A stretch of 64,000 bases of DNA. Origin: Pseudomonas paralactis (GTDB lineage: Bacteria > Pseudomonadota > Gammaproteobacteria > Pseudomonadales > Pseudomonadaceae). The stretch spans positions 248,001 through 312,000 of the forward strand of contig NZ_JYLN01000006.1 in NCBI RefSeq assembly GCF_001439735.1, read 5' to 3'. Every line of letters starts with the position of its first letter. Position 1 is the first letter of the stretch. Shown here piece after piece: positions 17,308 to 25,256 of the stretch. The position numbers and the translations under genes are program-made. The notes beneath the pieces are model-generated. The model had not been told where the DNA came from. It did no database searches and saw nothing but the letters and a program-made list of their open reading frames with translations.

Positions 17308-17736
17308 ATGAAAGTAGGTGCTTACAAAGGCTACGTGATTTCGGTGTTTATCAGGGATGAGCATTGCCCACCCCATGTGCATGTCAGGGGCAAGGGGTGG
17401 GATGCGCGTTTTCGCTTCAGTTTTCTGGATGGGGATGTTGAGTTGTGGGACGTAGAGCCTGAACGGAGGCGGCCGCCCCTAGCACTTCTGAAGGAGATAC
17501 GCGGGGCGATCATGCAGCGGCACTACTTGGCGCGGGCACGCAGGATCTGGTGGGAAAAACTGCAGACGGTTTGCCTGGAGAATCATTCCTGGAATTGGGA
17601 AACGGATGAGCTCATTCCTGGATTGGTCATTCGGCGTGGTGTTTACGTGATTGCACGTGCCCGACACGATGTCGTACGGCAGAAAACAATTTTGAATCTG
17701 GTCAGAGCCCCAGGTTTTGTGGAGATCGATTTATGA
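17308..17736 (+). CDS. DUF4160-domain protein, possible toxin partner
   Basis: A 142-residue protein. The first 75 residues match DUF4160: KVGAYKGYVISVFIRDEHCP, then PPHVHVRGKGWDARF and a Leu/Glu-rich end with LLKEIRGAIMQR. The rest is unassigned, with two Trp-rich patches (RIWWEKL, SWNWETDE). It overlaps the following DUF2442 gene by 4 bases. Paired DUF4160/DUF2442 genes are widespread in accessory DNA and are sometimes proposed to be toxin-antitoxin-like, but no activity is established as far as I know. Base composition looks lower in GC than the neighbouring has genes, which suits an acquired module. Confidence 0.75.
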   Translation: MKVGAYKGYVISVFIRDEHCPPHVHVRGKGWDARFRFSFLDGDVELWDVEPERRRPPLALLKEIRGAIMQRHYLARARRIWWEKLQTVCLENHSWNWETDELIPGLVIRRGVYVIARARHDVVRQKTILNLVRAPGFVEIDL

Positions 17737-18200
17737 AAAAGATCATAAAAGCCAAAGTCACACCTTATGTACCTCTCACTGAAGCCGACGTTGACAAGGC
17801 AATCGCCCGTGGGCGCAAGTTAAAACGCCTATACGCCAACGCCAGCAACGTACGTTATGAAAACGACTGCCTCTCCATTGGCTTCTCCGATGGCAGCCGC
17901 GTCGTGTTGCCGGTGGCTGGCCTGCCGGAGTTCGAAGGATTTTCAGCGAAGGATTTCCAGCAGTTGGAAGTGACGTTCGGTGGCAAGGCGATTAGCTGTG
18001 AGGCTCAGGACCTGGATGTTTCCATCACAGGCCTGATCGCTACAAGCCAGCCGCTGATGGATCTGGCAACCAGCCTGGTGGCATCGCGCAATGGTCGCAA
18101 AAGCAGCGCGGCCAAATCCGCAGCGGCCAGGGCCAATGGCAAGAAGGGTGGGCGGCCACGCAAGGAAGTCCCGCAGCCCCCAGAGACAACAGACACTTGA
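17733..18200 (+). CDS. DUF2442-domain protein with a basic DNA-binding-like tail
   Basis: A 155-residue protein. DUF2442 occupies about residues 35-105 (VRYENDCLSIGFSDGSRVVL, then VAGLPEFEGFSAKDFQQLEV and EAQDLDVSITGLI). The C-terminus is a low-complexity Ala/Lys/Gly stretch with AARANGKKGGRPRK, resembling the basic tails of some antitoxins and AT-hook-like DNA contacts. It overlaps the DUF4160 gene by 4 bases (ATGA), so the two are translationally coupled. The likely role is as the antitoxin or partner subunit (inference). Confidence 0.75.
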   Translation: MKKIIKAKVTPYVPLTEADVDKAIARGRKLKRLYANASNVRYENDCLSIGFSDGSRVVLPVAGLPEFEGFSAKDFQQLEVTFGGKAISCEAQDLDVSITGLIATSQPLMDLATSLVASRNGRKSSAAKSAAARANGKKGGRPRKEVPQPPETTDT

Positions 18201-18207
18201 ATAAACA

Positions 18208-18305
18208 GTAGGAGCGAGCTTGCTCGCGAAAAACTCTCAGGCATCGCGTTTATCCAGGAAGGACGCGTTATCGTTGACGTTTTTCGCGAGCAAGCTCGCT
18301 CCTGC
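18208..18305. repeat. REPIN, family A
   Basis: The arms GTAGGAGCGAGCTTGCTCGC and GCGAGCAAGCTCGCTCCTGC are inverted around a central CGCGTTATCGTTGACGTTTT. It lies between the DUF2442 gene and the 3' end of trmA. Confidence 0.88.
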
Positions 18306-18325
18306 AATGCCCAGGCCCCGCAGGC

Positions 18326-19405
18326 TTATCGGCGGGTCAGCAACACACCTGATTCCATATGGTGCGTCCACGGGAACTGGTCAAACATTGCACACTGGGT
18401 AATCCGGTGTGTGTCATGCAGTTGCGCAATGTTGGCCGCCAACGTCTCCGGGTTGCAGGAGATGTACAGGATATTGTCGAAACGCCGGGTCAGTTCGCAC
18501 GTGTCCGGGTCCATGCCAGCGCGGGGCGGGTCGACGAAGACGCTACCGAACTCGTAGCTTTTCAGGTCGATGCCGTGCAGGCGGCGGAACGGGCGCACTT
18601 CATTCAGGGCTTGGGTGAGTTCTTCGGCGGAGAGGCGCACCAGGGTGACGTTATCCACGCCATTCTCATCCAGGTTGCTCAGGGCCGCATTCACCGAGGT
18701 CTTGCTGATCTCGGTGGCCAGCACCTTGCGCACGCGGGTCGCCAGCGGCAAGGTGAAGTTGCCGTTGCCGCAATACAGCTCCAGCAAATCGTCCGGGCGA
18801 TCGCCCAAGGCTTCATATGCCCAGTTGAGCATCTTCTGGTTCACCGTACCGTTGGGCTGGGTGAAGGCGCCTTCGGGCTGGCGGTAGCTGAAAGTGCGGC
18901 CACCGACGTCGAGTTTTTCCACCACGTAGTCCTGGCCGATCACATCGCGCTTGCCCTTGGAGCGGCCGATGATGCTCACATTCAGCTCGGCTGCCAGCTT
19001 GTTCGCAGCAGTGTGCCAGTGCTCGTCCAGCGGGCGGTGATAACACAGGGTGATCATCGCGTCGCCGGCCAGGGTAGTGAGGAACTCCACCTGGAACAGC
19101 TTGTGGCTCAGGGCGGCGCTGGCTTGCCAGGCAGCCTTGAGTTGCGGCATCAACTGGTTGATGCGCTGGCTGGCAATGGGGAACTCTTCGATCAGGATCG
19201 GCGTGCGCTTGTCGTCCTGGGAGAACATCGCGTAATGGCGATCACCGCCTTCGCGCCACAGGCGGAACTCCGCGCGCAGGCGGAAGTTCTGCAACGGCGA
19301 ATCGAAGACCTGCGGCTCGGGCGCGTCGAAGGGTGCCAGCAGGTCACGCAAACGCGTGACCTTGTCTTGCAGTTGAGCGGTGTAGCTTGCGGCGTCGAAA
19401 GTCAT
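18326..19405 (-). CDS. trmA: tRNA (uracil-5-)-methyltransferase
   Basis: The 359-residue SAM-dependent enzyme makes m5U54 in the T-loop of tRNAs. The SAM-binding region is DLLELYCGNGNFTLPLA. The catalytic Cys is in YISCNPETL and the general-base Glu in HHMESGVLLTRR at the very C-terminus. The N-terminus (MTFDAASYTAQLQDKVTRLR) and length match gammaproteobacterial TrmA, without a TRAM domain or iron-sulfur cluster. Its start overlaps the stop codon of the upstream NCS2 permease by 4 bases (ATGA), so it is the second gene of that transcript. Confidence 0.96.
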   Translation of the reverse strand: MTFDAASYTAQLQDKVTRLRDLLAPFDAPEPQVFDSPLQNFRLRAEFRLWREGGDRHYAMFSQDDKRTPILIEEFPIASQRINQLMPQLKAAWQASAALSHKLFQVEFLTTLAGDAMITLCYHRPLDEHWHTAANKLAAELNVSIIGRSKGKRDVIGQDYVVEKLDVGGRTFSYRQPEGAFTQPNGTVNQKMLNWAYEALGDRPDDLLELYCGNGNFTLPLATRVRKVLATEISKTSVNAALSNLDENGVDNVTLVRLSAEELTQALNEVRPFRRLHGIDLKSYEFGSVFVDPPRAGMDPDTCELTRRFDNILYISCNPETLAANIAQLHDTHRITQCAMFDQFPWTHHMESGVLLTRR

Positions 19406-20697
19406 GCGTTGAACCAGCCCAGCTTGATCACAAACAGAATCGACAGGATCACCAGTGCCGGGTTCAGCTCACGGTAGCGGCCCGAAAGCAGCTTGATGGC
19501 GGTCCAGGCGATGAAACCGAAGGCGATGCCGTTGGCGATGGAGTAAGTGAAGGGCATCGCCAGGGCGGTGATCACCACCGGCGCTGCAACAGTAATGTCA
19601 TCCCAGTCGATTTCGGCCAGGCCCTGGCTCATCAGCACCGCCACAAACAGCAGGGCTGGCGCGGTGGCATAGGCGGGCACGCTGGCGGCCAGCGGCGAGA
19701 AGAACAGCGCCAGTAGAAACAGGATAGCGACCACGATGGCCGTCAAACCAGTGCGGCCACCGGCGCTCACGCCCGCCGCCGATTCGATGTAACTGGTGGT
19801 GGTGGAAGTACCCAGCAGCGAGCCGGCCATGGCGGCGGTGCTGTCGGCGATCAGCGCACGGCCCATTTTCGGCATATGACCGTCTTTGCCCATCAGGCCG
19901 GCGCGCTTGGCGACGCCGATCAGGGTGCCGGAGTTATCAAACAGGTCAACGAACAGGAAGGCGAAGATCACGCTGACCAGGCCGATATCCAGCGCGCCCT
20001 TGATATCCAGCTGCAGGAACGTCGGGGCCAGGGACGGTGGCACCGAAGTCACGCCGATGAAAGGCGTGAAGCCCAATACGATGGAGGCGATGGTCACTGC
20101 CAGAATGCCGATCAGCACCGCGCCGCGTACGGCCAGCGCTTCAAGCGCGACGATCAGAACGAAACCCAGCGTCGCCAGGATTGGCGCCGGTTGTTTCAAG
20201 TCGCCCAGGCCCACCAGGGTGGCCGGGTTGGCGACCACGATCCCGGCGTTATGCAGGGCAATCAGCGCCAGGAACAGGCCGATGCCGGCAGCAATTGCCG
20301 AGCGCAGAGGCAGCGGGATGGCATTGATGATCCACTCACGAATGCGGAAGATCGACAGCAGGAAGAACAGCACCGCCGAAATGAACACCGCGCCCAGTGC
20401 CACCTGCCAAGTGTGGCCCATGTGCAGGACCACGGTGTAGGTGAAGAACGCGTTGAGGCCCATGCCCGGCGCCAGCGCAATCGGGTAGTTGGCGATCAGG
20501 CCCATCACGGTCGAACCAATGGCCGCCGCCAGGCAGGTCGCGACAAATACCGCGCCCTTGTCCATGCCGGTTTCGCCGAGGATGCTCGGGTTTACGAACA
20601 GGATGTAGGCCATGGCCAGGAAGGTGGTGATCCCCGCAAGAATCTCGGTGCGCACATTGGTGTTGTGGGCTTTGAGTTGAAACAGCTTTTCCAGCAT
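19402..20697 (-). CDS. NCS2-family purine permease (AzgA/AdeQ type)
   Basis: A 431-residue membrane protein with about 13-14 spans. The N-terminus VRTEILAGITTFLAMAYILF and the conserved NPSILGETGMDKGAVFVATC block mark the AzgA/PbuG branch of the NCS2 family (adenine, guanine and hypoxanthine:H+ symporters). The second half carries GTSTTTSYIESAAGVSAGGR, the family signature near the substrate site. The ribosome site AGGGAG precedes the ATG by 5 bases. It is cotranscribed with trmA. The exact purine cannot be told from sequence. Confidence 0.92.
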   Translation of the reverse strand: MLEKLFQLKAHNTNVRTEILAGITTFLAMAYILFVNPSILGETGMDKGAVFVATCLAAAIGSTVMGLIANYPIALAPGMGLNAFFTYTVVLHMGHTWQVALGAVFISAVLFFLLSIFRIREWIINAIPLPLRSAIAAGIGLFLALIALHNAGIVVANPATLVGLGDLKQPAPILATLGFVLIVALEALAVRGAVLIGILAVTIASIVLGFTPFIGVTSVPPSLAPTFLQLDIKGALDIGLVSVIFAFLFVDLFDNSGTLIGVAKRAGLMGKDGHMPKMGRALIADSTAAMAGSLLGTSTTTSYIESAAGVSAGGRTGLTAIVVAILFLLALFFSPLAASVPAYATAPALLFVAVLMSQGLAEIDWDDITVAAPVVITALAMPFTYSIANGIAFGFIAWTAIKLLSGRYRELNPALVILSILFVIKLGWFNA

Positions 20698-20734
20698 GCC
20701 GGCTCCCTGTGACGCGAGTGTGCGTCGTTATTTG

Positions 20735-20750
20735 TTGACCTCTAAGTCAA
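20735..20750 (-). promoter_or_regulatory. Short inverted repeat in the NCS2 permease leader
   Basis: TTGAC, six bases, GTCAA form an inverted repeat about 38-53 bp upstream of the permease start. It could be an operator or part of the promoter (TTGAC resembles a -35 element). I see no purine riboswitch signature in this leader. Confidence 0.3.
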
Positions 20751-20885
20751 AGCACAAACTGCGCCAAGCGCCTGTGGTTTCAGAGAGGATCGGAAAAAGC
20801 GGCGCATCATACCAGCAGCCGAGGCTGTGTGGCGCATGGCCTTGAGGCATACTGCGCCGACGTTCAATACCGGGTCATTGCCAGC

Positions 20886-21332
20886 ATGAAAAAAGCCAAC
20901 GCGTGGAGTCTAGCCCTGATTGCCAGTATCGGCCCGTGGCTGGGCGCAGCACCGGCGTGGGGCGCGGCTGCACCGGCCTTGAGCGAGGTGCGCGTGTTCA
21001 AGGTGGAATCGGCCAACTGCAGCGAAGCGATCCCGGAGCGGGTGAACACCACGCAGATGTGCGAACACCGTGGGCCCACCCAGGTGTCGGTGATGGAAGT
21101 CGGCCTGGGCAACAGCCCCATGGGCCGCTTCAATGGGGCAGAGTTGAACGGGCAACGCACCGCGGTGTGCCAGGTGGGCAACATCAGTGAGGCGTGCAAC
21201 GGCGTGGGCACCTTGATGGGCTACATCTATGTGTTTGACCTGAACGTCCAGGCCCAGGGCTGGTTCGAATTCACCAATACCTCGATCAATCCTCCGCAAA
21301 ACACCTTGAAAGCCCAGCTCAATATCCGCTGA
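20886..21332 (+). CDS. Small secreted protein, possibly YolA/DUF4879-like
   Basis: A 148-residue exported protein. The signal peptide is MKKANAWSLALIASIGPWLG with cleavage probably after AWGA. The mature part has four cysteines (SANCSEA, TQMCEHR, AVCQVG, SEACNG), which suggests two disulfides, and ends WFEFTNTSINPPQNTLKAQL. The ending resembles the DUF4879/YolA family of small secreted proteins, but I am unsure. I chose the ATG at 20886 rather than an in-frame ATG at 20829, because only the later one starts a signal peptide. It is probably monocistronic. Function unknown. Confidence 0.72.
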   Translation: MKKANAWSLALIASIGPWLGAAPAWGAAAPALSEVRVFKVESANCSEAIPERVNTTQMCEHRGPTQVSVMEVGLGNSPMGRFNGAELNGQRTAVCQVGNISEACNGVGTLMGYIYVFDLNVQAQGWFEFTNTSINPPQNTLKAQLNIR

Positions 21333-21428
21333 TCAATCATCTTGAACGCTCAAAAACCCGGGAAGTCGTACCCCTAAGACGGCGATTTTCCTGAACGCCG
21401 CGGATGTACTTCAACCCGTGAGGTGTTT

Positions 21429-21950
21429 ATGAGCGCAAACCCCAATGGCGCGGCGGCCCAGCCGTTTGCCCGCCACCCGATACGCATGACACTCAACGGC
21501 CAGCCGCGCCAACTGGATGTGCTGCCCTGGACCACCTTGCTCGACCTGCTGCGCGAACAGTTGGACCTGGTCGGCAGCAAAAAGGGCTGCGACCACGGCC
21601 AGTGCGGCGCCTGCACCGTGTTGCGTGACGGCAAGCGCGTAAACGCCTGCCTGACCCTGGCCGTGATGTGCGACGGCGCCGAGTTGACCACCATCGAAGG
21701 GCTGGCCGACGGCGACCAGTTGCACCCGATGCAGCAAGCCTTCATCAAACATGACGCCTTCCAGTGCGGCTATTGCACCCCCGGCCAGATCTGTTCCGCC
21801 GTGGGCCTGGCCAATGAAGGACGCGCCCACGACGGTGCGCAGATCCAGGAACTGATGAGCGGCAACCTGTGCCGCTGCGGTGCCTACAGCAATATCCGCG
21901 ACGCCATTGAAGAAGCTCTGCCGGCGTGCCGCCGTTCGGGGGGTGAATAA
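21429..21950 (+). CDS. paoA: Aldehyde oxidoreductase, 2Fe-2S subunit (PaoA-like)
   Basis: A 173-residue subunit of a xanthine-oxidase-family molybdenum enzyme. The plant-type 2Fe-2S cluster is bound by KKGCDHGQCGACTV and a later Cys (VNACL). The second cluster is bound by FQCGYCTPGQIC and GNLCRCGAY. It is very similar to E. coli PaoA, but the Tat signal that exports E. coli PaoABC is missing: the protein begins MSANPNGAAAQPF directly before the ferredoxin domain. The ATG at 21429 is preferred over GTG at 21423. It overlaps paoB by one base (TAATG). Confidence 0.88.
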   Translation: MSANPNGAAAQPFARHPIRMTLNGQPRQLDVLPWTTLLDLLREQLDLVGSKKGCDHGQCGACTVLRDGKRVNACLTLAVMCDGAELTTIEGLADGDQLHPMQQAFIKHDAFQCGYCTPGQICSAVGLANEGRAHDGAQIQELMSGNLCRCGAYSNIRDAIEEALPACRRSGGE

Positions 21951-22939
21951 TGAACCCCTTTCATTACAGCAAGCCTGTCGATGTTCAAGAGGCGGTGCAC
22001 CTGAGCAACGCCGCCTCGCGCTTTATTGCCGGCGGCACCAACCTGCTCGACCTGATGAAAGAAAACATCAGCCGCCCCGAGCACCTGATCGATATCACCG
22101 GCTTGCCCTTGCACGAAGTTGAAGAAACCGCCGACGGCGGCGTACGCATCGGCGCGCTGGTGAGCAATGCCGACCTGGCCTGGCACCCGCTGATCGAGCA
22201 GCGTTACCCGTTGCTGTCCCAAGCGATCCTGGCCGGGGCCTCGCCGCAATTGCGCAACATGGCCAGCACCGGTGGCAACCTGTTGCAGCGTACCCGCTGT
22301 TATTACTTTTATGACGCCACGGTGCCGTGCAACAAGCGCGAGCCCGGCAGCGGCTGCCCGGCGCGTACGGGGTTGAATCGCATCCATGCGATCCTCGGCG
22401 CCAGCGAGCAGTGCGTGGCCACGCATCCCTCGGACATGTGCGTGGCCCTGGCGGCGCTCCAGGCACGGGTGCATGTAGAAGGGCGGGGCGGTGCGCGGGT
22501 CATCGAGTTTGCCGATTTCCACCGTCTGCCCGGCGATGCGCCGCAGCGCGACAACCAACTGGCCGATGATGAACTGATCACCGCCATTGAACTGCCTGCC
22601 GACCACTTGGCCCGGCACAGCCACTACCTGAAAATCCGCGACCGGGCGTCCTATGCCTTTGCTTTGGTGTCGGTGGCTGCGGCGCTGGAACTGGACGGCG
22701 ACACGATCATCGATGCGCGCCTGGCCCTTGGCGGCGTGGCGCACAAACCCTGGCGCGACCGCGCAGTGGAAACGGCATTGATCGGTCAGACCGTCAGCCG
22801 CGAAACCTTCAGCACTGCTGCCGACGCCTTGCTACAGGATGCCGAGCCGCTGGAACACAACGGCTTCAAGATCAAACTGGCACGACGCGCAATCATCCGT
22901 GCCCTGAGCGACGCCGCCGTCGCAGGAGAACAGCCATGA
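21950..22939 (+). CDS. paoB: Aldehyde oxidoreductase, FAD subunit (PaoB-like)
   Basis: The 329-residue FAD-binding subunit has the N-terminal FAD_binding_5 domain (RFIAGGTNLLDLMKENIS) and C-terminal CO_deh_flav_C domain. Residues 115-145 contain RTRCYYFYDATVPCNKREPG followed by SGCPA, the insertion that in E. coli PaoB binds an additional 4Fe-4S cluster. The Cys spacing is retained, so this subunit should also carry one. The end overlaps paoC by 4 bases (ATGA). It passes electrons from the molybdenum site through the iron-sulfur centres to FAD. Confidence 0.9.
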   Translation: MNPFHYSKPVDVQEAVHLSNAASRFIAGGTNLLDLMKENISRPEHLIDITGLPLHEVEETADGGVRIGALVSNADLAWHPLIEQRYPLLSQAILAGASPQLRNMASTGGNLLQRTRCYYFYDATVPCNKREPGSGCPARTGLNRIHAILGASEQCVATHPSDMCVALAALQARVHVEGRGGARVIEFADFHRLPGDAPQRDNQLADDELITAIELPADHLARHSHYLKIRDRASYAFALVSVAAALELDGDTIIDARLALGGVAHKPWRDRAVETALIGQTVSRETFSTAADALLQDAEPLEHNGFKIKLARRAIIRALSDAAVAGEQP

Positions 22940-25119
22940 GTGCCATCGGCAAACCTCTGGACCGTGTCGACGGTCTGCTCAAGGTCACAGGCCAGGCGCG
23001 CTATGCCGGTGAATTCCCGGAGGACGGCCTGCTGCATGGCAGCGTGGTCTCCAGCACCATCGCCAAAGGCCGTGTTATCAAGATCGATGCCGCCAAGGCC
23101 CTGGCCTTGCCCGGCGTAGTCGAGGTCATCCATCACCTCAATCGACCCCGAATTGCCAGCTACGACGACGCCTTCCAGGATGCTGACGCCGCTGACGGCT
23201 CACCCTTTCGCCCGTTGTACAACGACCGCGTGCTCTACAGCGGCCAGCCCCTGGCCCTGGTGATCGCCGATAACCTGGAACTGGCCCGGCACGCCGGTTC
23301 ACTGGTGCAGATCGAATACGCGCCTGAAGCGTTCGAAACCGACCTGCTCACCCAGCAGGAACGCGCTCACCCTTCGCCGCAGACACCGCCCAAGCCACGC
23401 GGCAACTTCCAGGCCGAGTGGGCCGGCGCGGCGATCAGCCTTGATCTGCATTACAGCACCCCCATCGAACACCACAACCCCATGGAGCCCCATGCCAGCA
23501 CCGTGCTGTATCAGCCGGACGGCACGTTGCATATCCACGACAAAACCCAGGGCCCGCAAAACTGCCAGGCCTATGTGCAAAAAGTGTTCGGCCTGGATAA
23601 AAGCCAGGTGCGCATCTTTGCCGCTTTCGTCGGTGGCGCCTTCGGTTCGGGCCTGCGCCCGCAGTACCAGTTGCCATTGGCAGTGATGGCGTCGCTGGCG
23701 CTCAAGCGCTCGGTGCGCGTGACCCTGACTCGCCAGCAGATGTTCACCTTCGGCTATCGCCCACGCACCCTGCAGCGTTTGCAGATGGGGGCCGCCGCCA
23801 ATGGGCGTTTGCTGGCCCTGGGGCATACCGCGATTGGCCAGACCTCGCGCTTCGAGGATTTCAGCGAACACGTGGTGGAGTGGAGCGGCATGCTCTATCA
23901 CTGCGACAACGTGCAACTGACCTACAAGCTGGTGCCGCTGGACGTCTTTACCCCGCTGGACATGCGCGCGCCCGGCGCGGCACTGGGCGTGATCGGCCTG
24001 GAGTGTGCCATGGACGAACTGGCCTGCGCCTTGGCCATCGACCCGGTGCAACTGCGCCTGATCAACTACGCCGAGCGCAACCAGAACGAAGACAAACCCT
24101 GGTCGAGCAAAGCCCTGCGCGAATGCTACAGCGAAGGCGCCGAACGCTTCGGCTGGAGCCGGCGCAACCCGGAACCACGCAGTATGCGCGACGGCCGCCA
24201 ATTGATCGGCTGGGGCATGGCCGGTGGGGTGTGGGAAGCCATGCAGATGAAGGCCAGCGCCAAGGCGCGCATCGATAGCAACGGCAAACTCACCGTCAGC
24301 AGCGCCACCACCGACATCGGCACGGGCACCTACACGGTGATGACCCAGATTGCCTCCCAGGCCAGTGGCGTGGCGATGGCCGATATCAGCTTTCTGCTGG
24401 GGGATTCGTCATTGCCCACGGCGCCGTTGCAGGGCGGTTCGTTTACCGTGTCGTCCGTCGGCACCGCCGTGCAGCAAGCGTGCGAAGCGCTGAATGCCAG
24501 GTTGCTGGAGATCGCCCGGCAGACTTACCCGGTATTCAAGGATGCCGATTCGGTTCGGTTTGAAGACGGTCAGCTACACAGCGGTGATGTGAGCGTGTCG
24601 TTGGCGCAACTGGTCAAGGACAGCGGTGAAGACGCCTTGCAGGTGCAGGTCGACAGCCAGCCCGATAAAAAGCGCGAGGGCTATGCCAGTGCCACTCACT
24701 CGGCGGTGTTCGTTGAAGTGCGGGTGGATGAAGACCTGGGCACCATCAAGGTCAGCCGTGTGGTCAGCGCGATAGCCGCCGGGCGCGTGGTCAACCCGAA
24801 GATGGCCCGCAGCCAGATCCTCGGCGGGGTGGTGTGGGGCATTGGTATGGCGCTGCATGAAGAGACTCAAATTGACCATCAACTGGGGCGCTACATGAAC
24901 CACAGCCTGGCCGAATACCACATCCCGGTGAACGCCGATATTGGCGAGATTGACGTGCTGTTTGTTGAAGAACACGACGAGATCGTCAATGCGCTCGGGT
25001 CCAAGGGCGTGGGGGAAATCGGCATTGTCGGGGTAGCGGCGGCGGTGGCGAATGCGGTTTACCATGCCACCGGCAAGCGGGTGCGGGAGTTTCCGATCAC
25101 CTTGGATAAAGTGCTCTAG
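22936..25119 (+). CDS. paoC: Aldehyde oxidoreductase, molybdopterin subunit (PaoC-like)
   Basis: The 727-residue catalytic subunit binds molybdenum cytosine dinucleotide. The N-terminal hammerhead domain begins IGKPLDRVDGLLKVTGQARY. Molybdopterin-contact motifs include FVGGAFGSGLRPQ, APGAALGVIGLECAMDELA and TDIGTGTYTVMTQI. The catalytic base Glu is in SKGVGEIGIVG near the C-terminus. It oxidises aldehydes, often aromatic ones, to acids in related enzymes. No XdhC/PaoD-type insertion chaperone or cytidylyltransferase gene follows in the window, so maturation factors must be elsewhere. Confidence 0.9.
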   Translation: MSAIGKPLDRVDGLLKVTGQARYAGEFPEDGLLHGSVVSSTIAKGRVIKIDAAKALALPGVVEVIHHLNRPRIASYDDAFQDADAADGSPFRPLYNDRVLYSGQPLALVIADNLELARHAGSLVQIEYAPEAFETDLLTQQERAHPSPQTPPKPRGNFQAEWAGAAISLDLHYSTPIEHHNPMEPHASTVLYQPDGTLHIHDKTQGPQNCQAYVQKVFGLDKSQVRIFAAFVGGAFGSGLRPQYQLPLAVMASLALKRSVRVTLTRQQMFTFGYRPRTLQRLQMGAAANGRLLALGHTAIGQTSRFEDFSEHVVEWSGMLYHCDNVQLTYKLVPLDVFTPLDMRAPGAALGVIGLECAMDELACALAIDPVQLRLINYAERNQNEDKPWSSKALRECYSEGAERFGWSRRNPEPRSMRDGRQLIGWGMAGGVWEAMQMKASAKARIDSNGKLTVSSATTDIGTGTYTVMTQIASQASGVAMADISFLLGDSSLPTAPLQGGSFTVSSVGTAVQQACEALNARLLEIARQTYPVFKDADSVRFEDGQLHSGDVSVSLAQLVKDSGEDALQVQVDSQPDKKREGYASATHSAVFVEVRVDEDLGTIKVSRVVSAIAAGRVVNPKMARSQILGGVVWGIGMALHEETQIDHQLGRYMNHSLAEYHIPVNADIGEIDVLFVEEHDEIVNALGSKGVGEIGIVGVAAAVANAVYHATGKRVREFPITLDKVL

Positions 25120-25149
25120 CACCGGTCTTCCAAACACCGAAGCTCCAAC

Positions 25150-25239
25150 TGTGGGCGCTGGCTTGCCTGCGATAGCGGTGCCTCAGCCACCAGAGAGTTG
25201 CCTGATACACCGTTATCGCGGGCAAGCCCGGCTCCCACA
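25150..25239. repeat. REPIN, family B
   Basis: The left arm TGTGGGCGCTGGCTTGCCTG with GCGATAGCGGTG and the right arm CGGGCAAGCCCGGCTCCCACA sit in the convergent gap between paoC and the MFS exporter gene. Confidence 0.85.
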
Positions 25240-25256
25240 GGGTACAACGCTTAAGC

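Noticed and set aside
20698..20885. Purine riboswitch before the NCS2 permease
   Set aside because: The leader is short and lacks the conserved loop-loop motifs of a purine aptamer. Only a 5-bp inverted repeat is visible.
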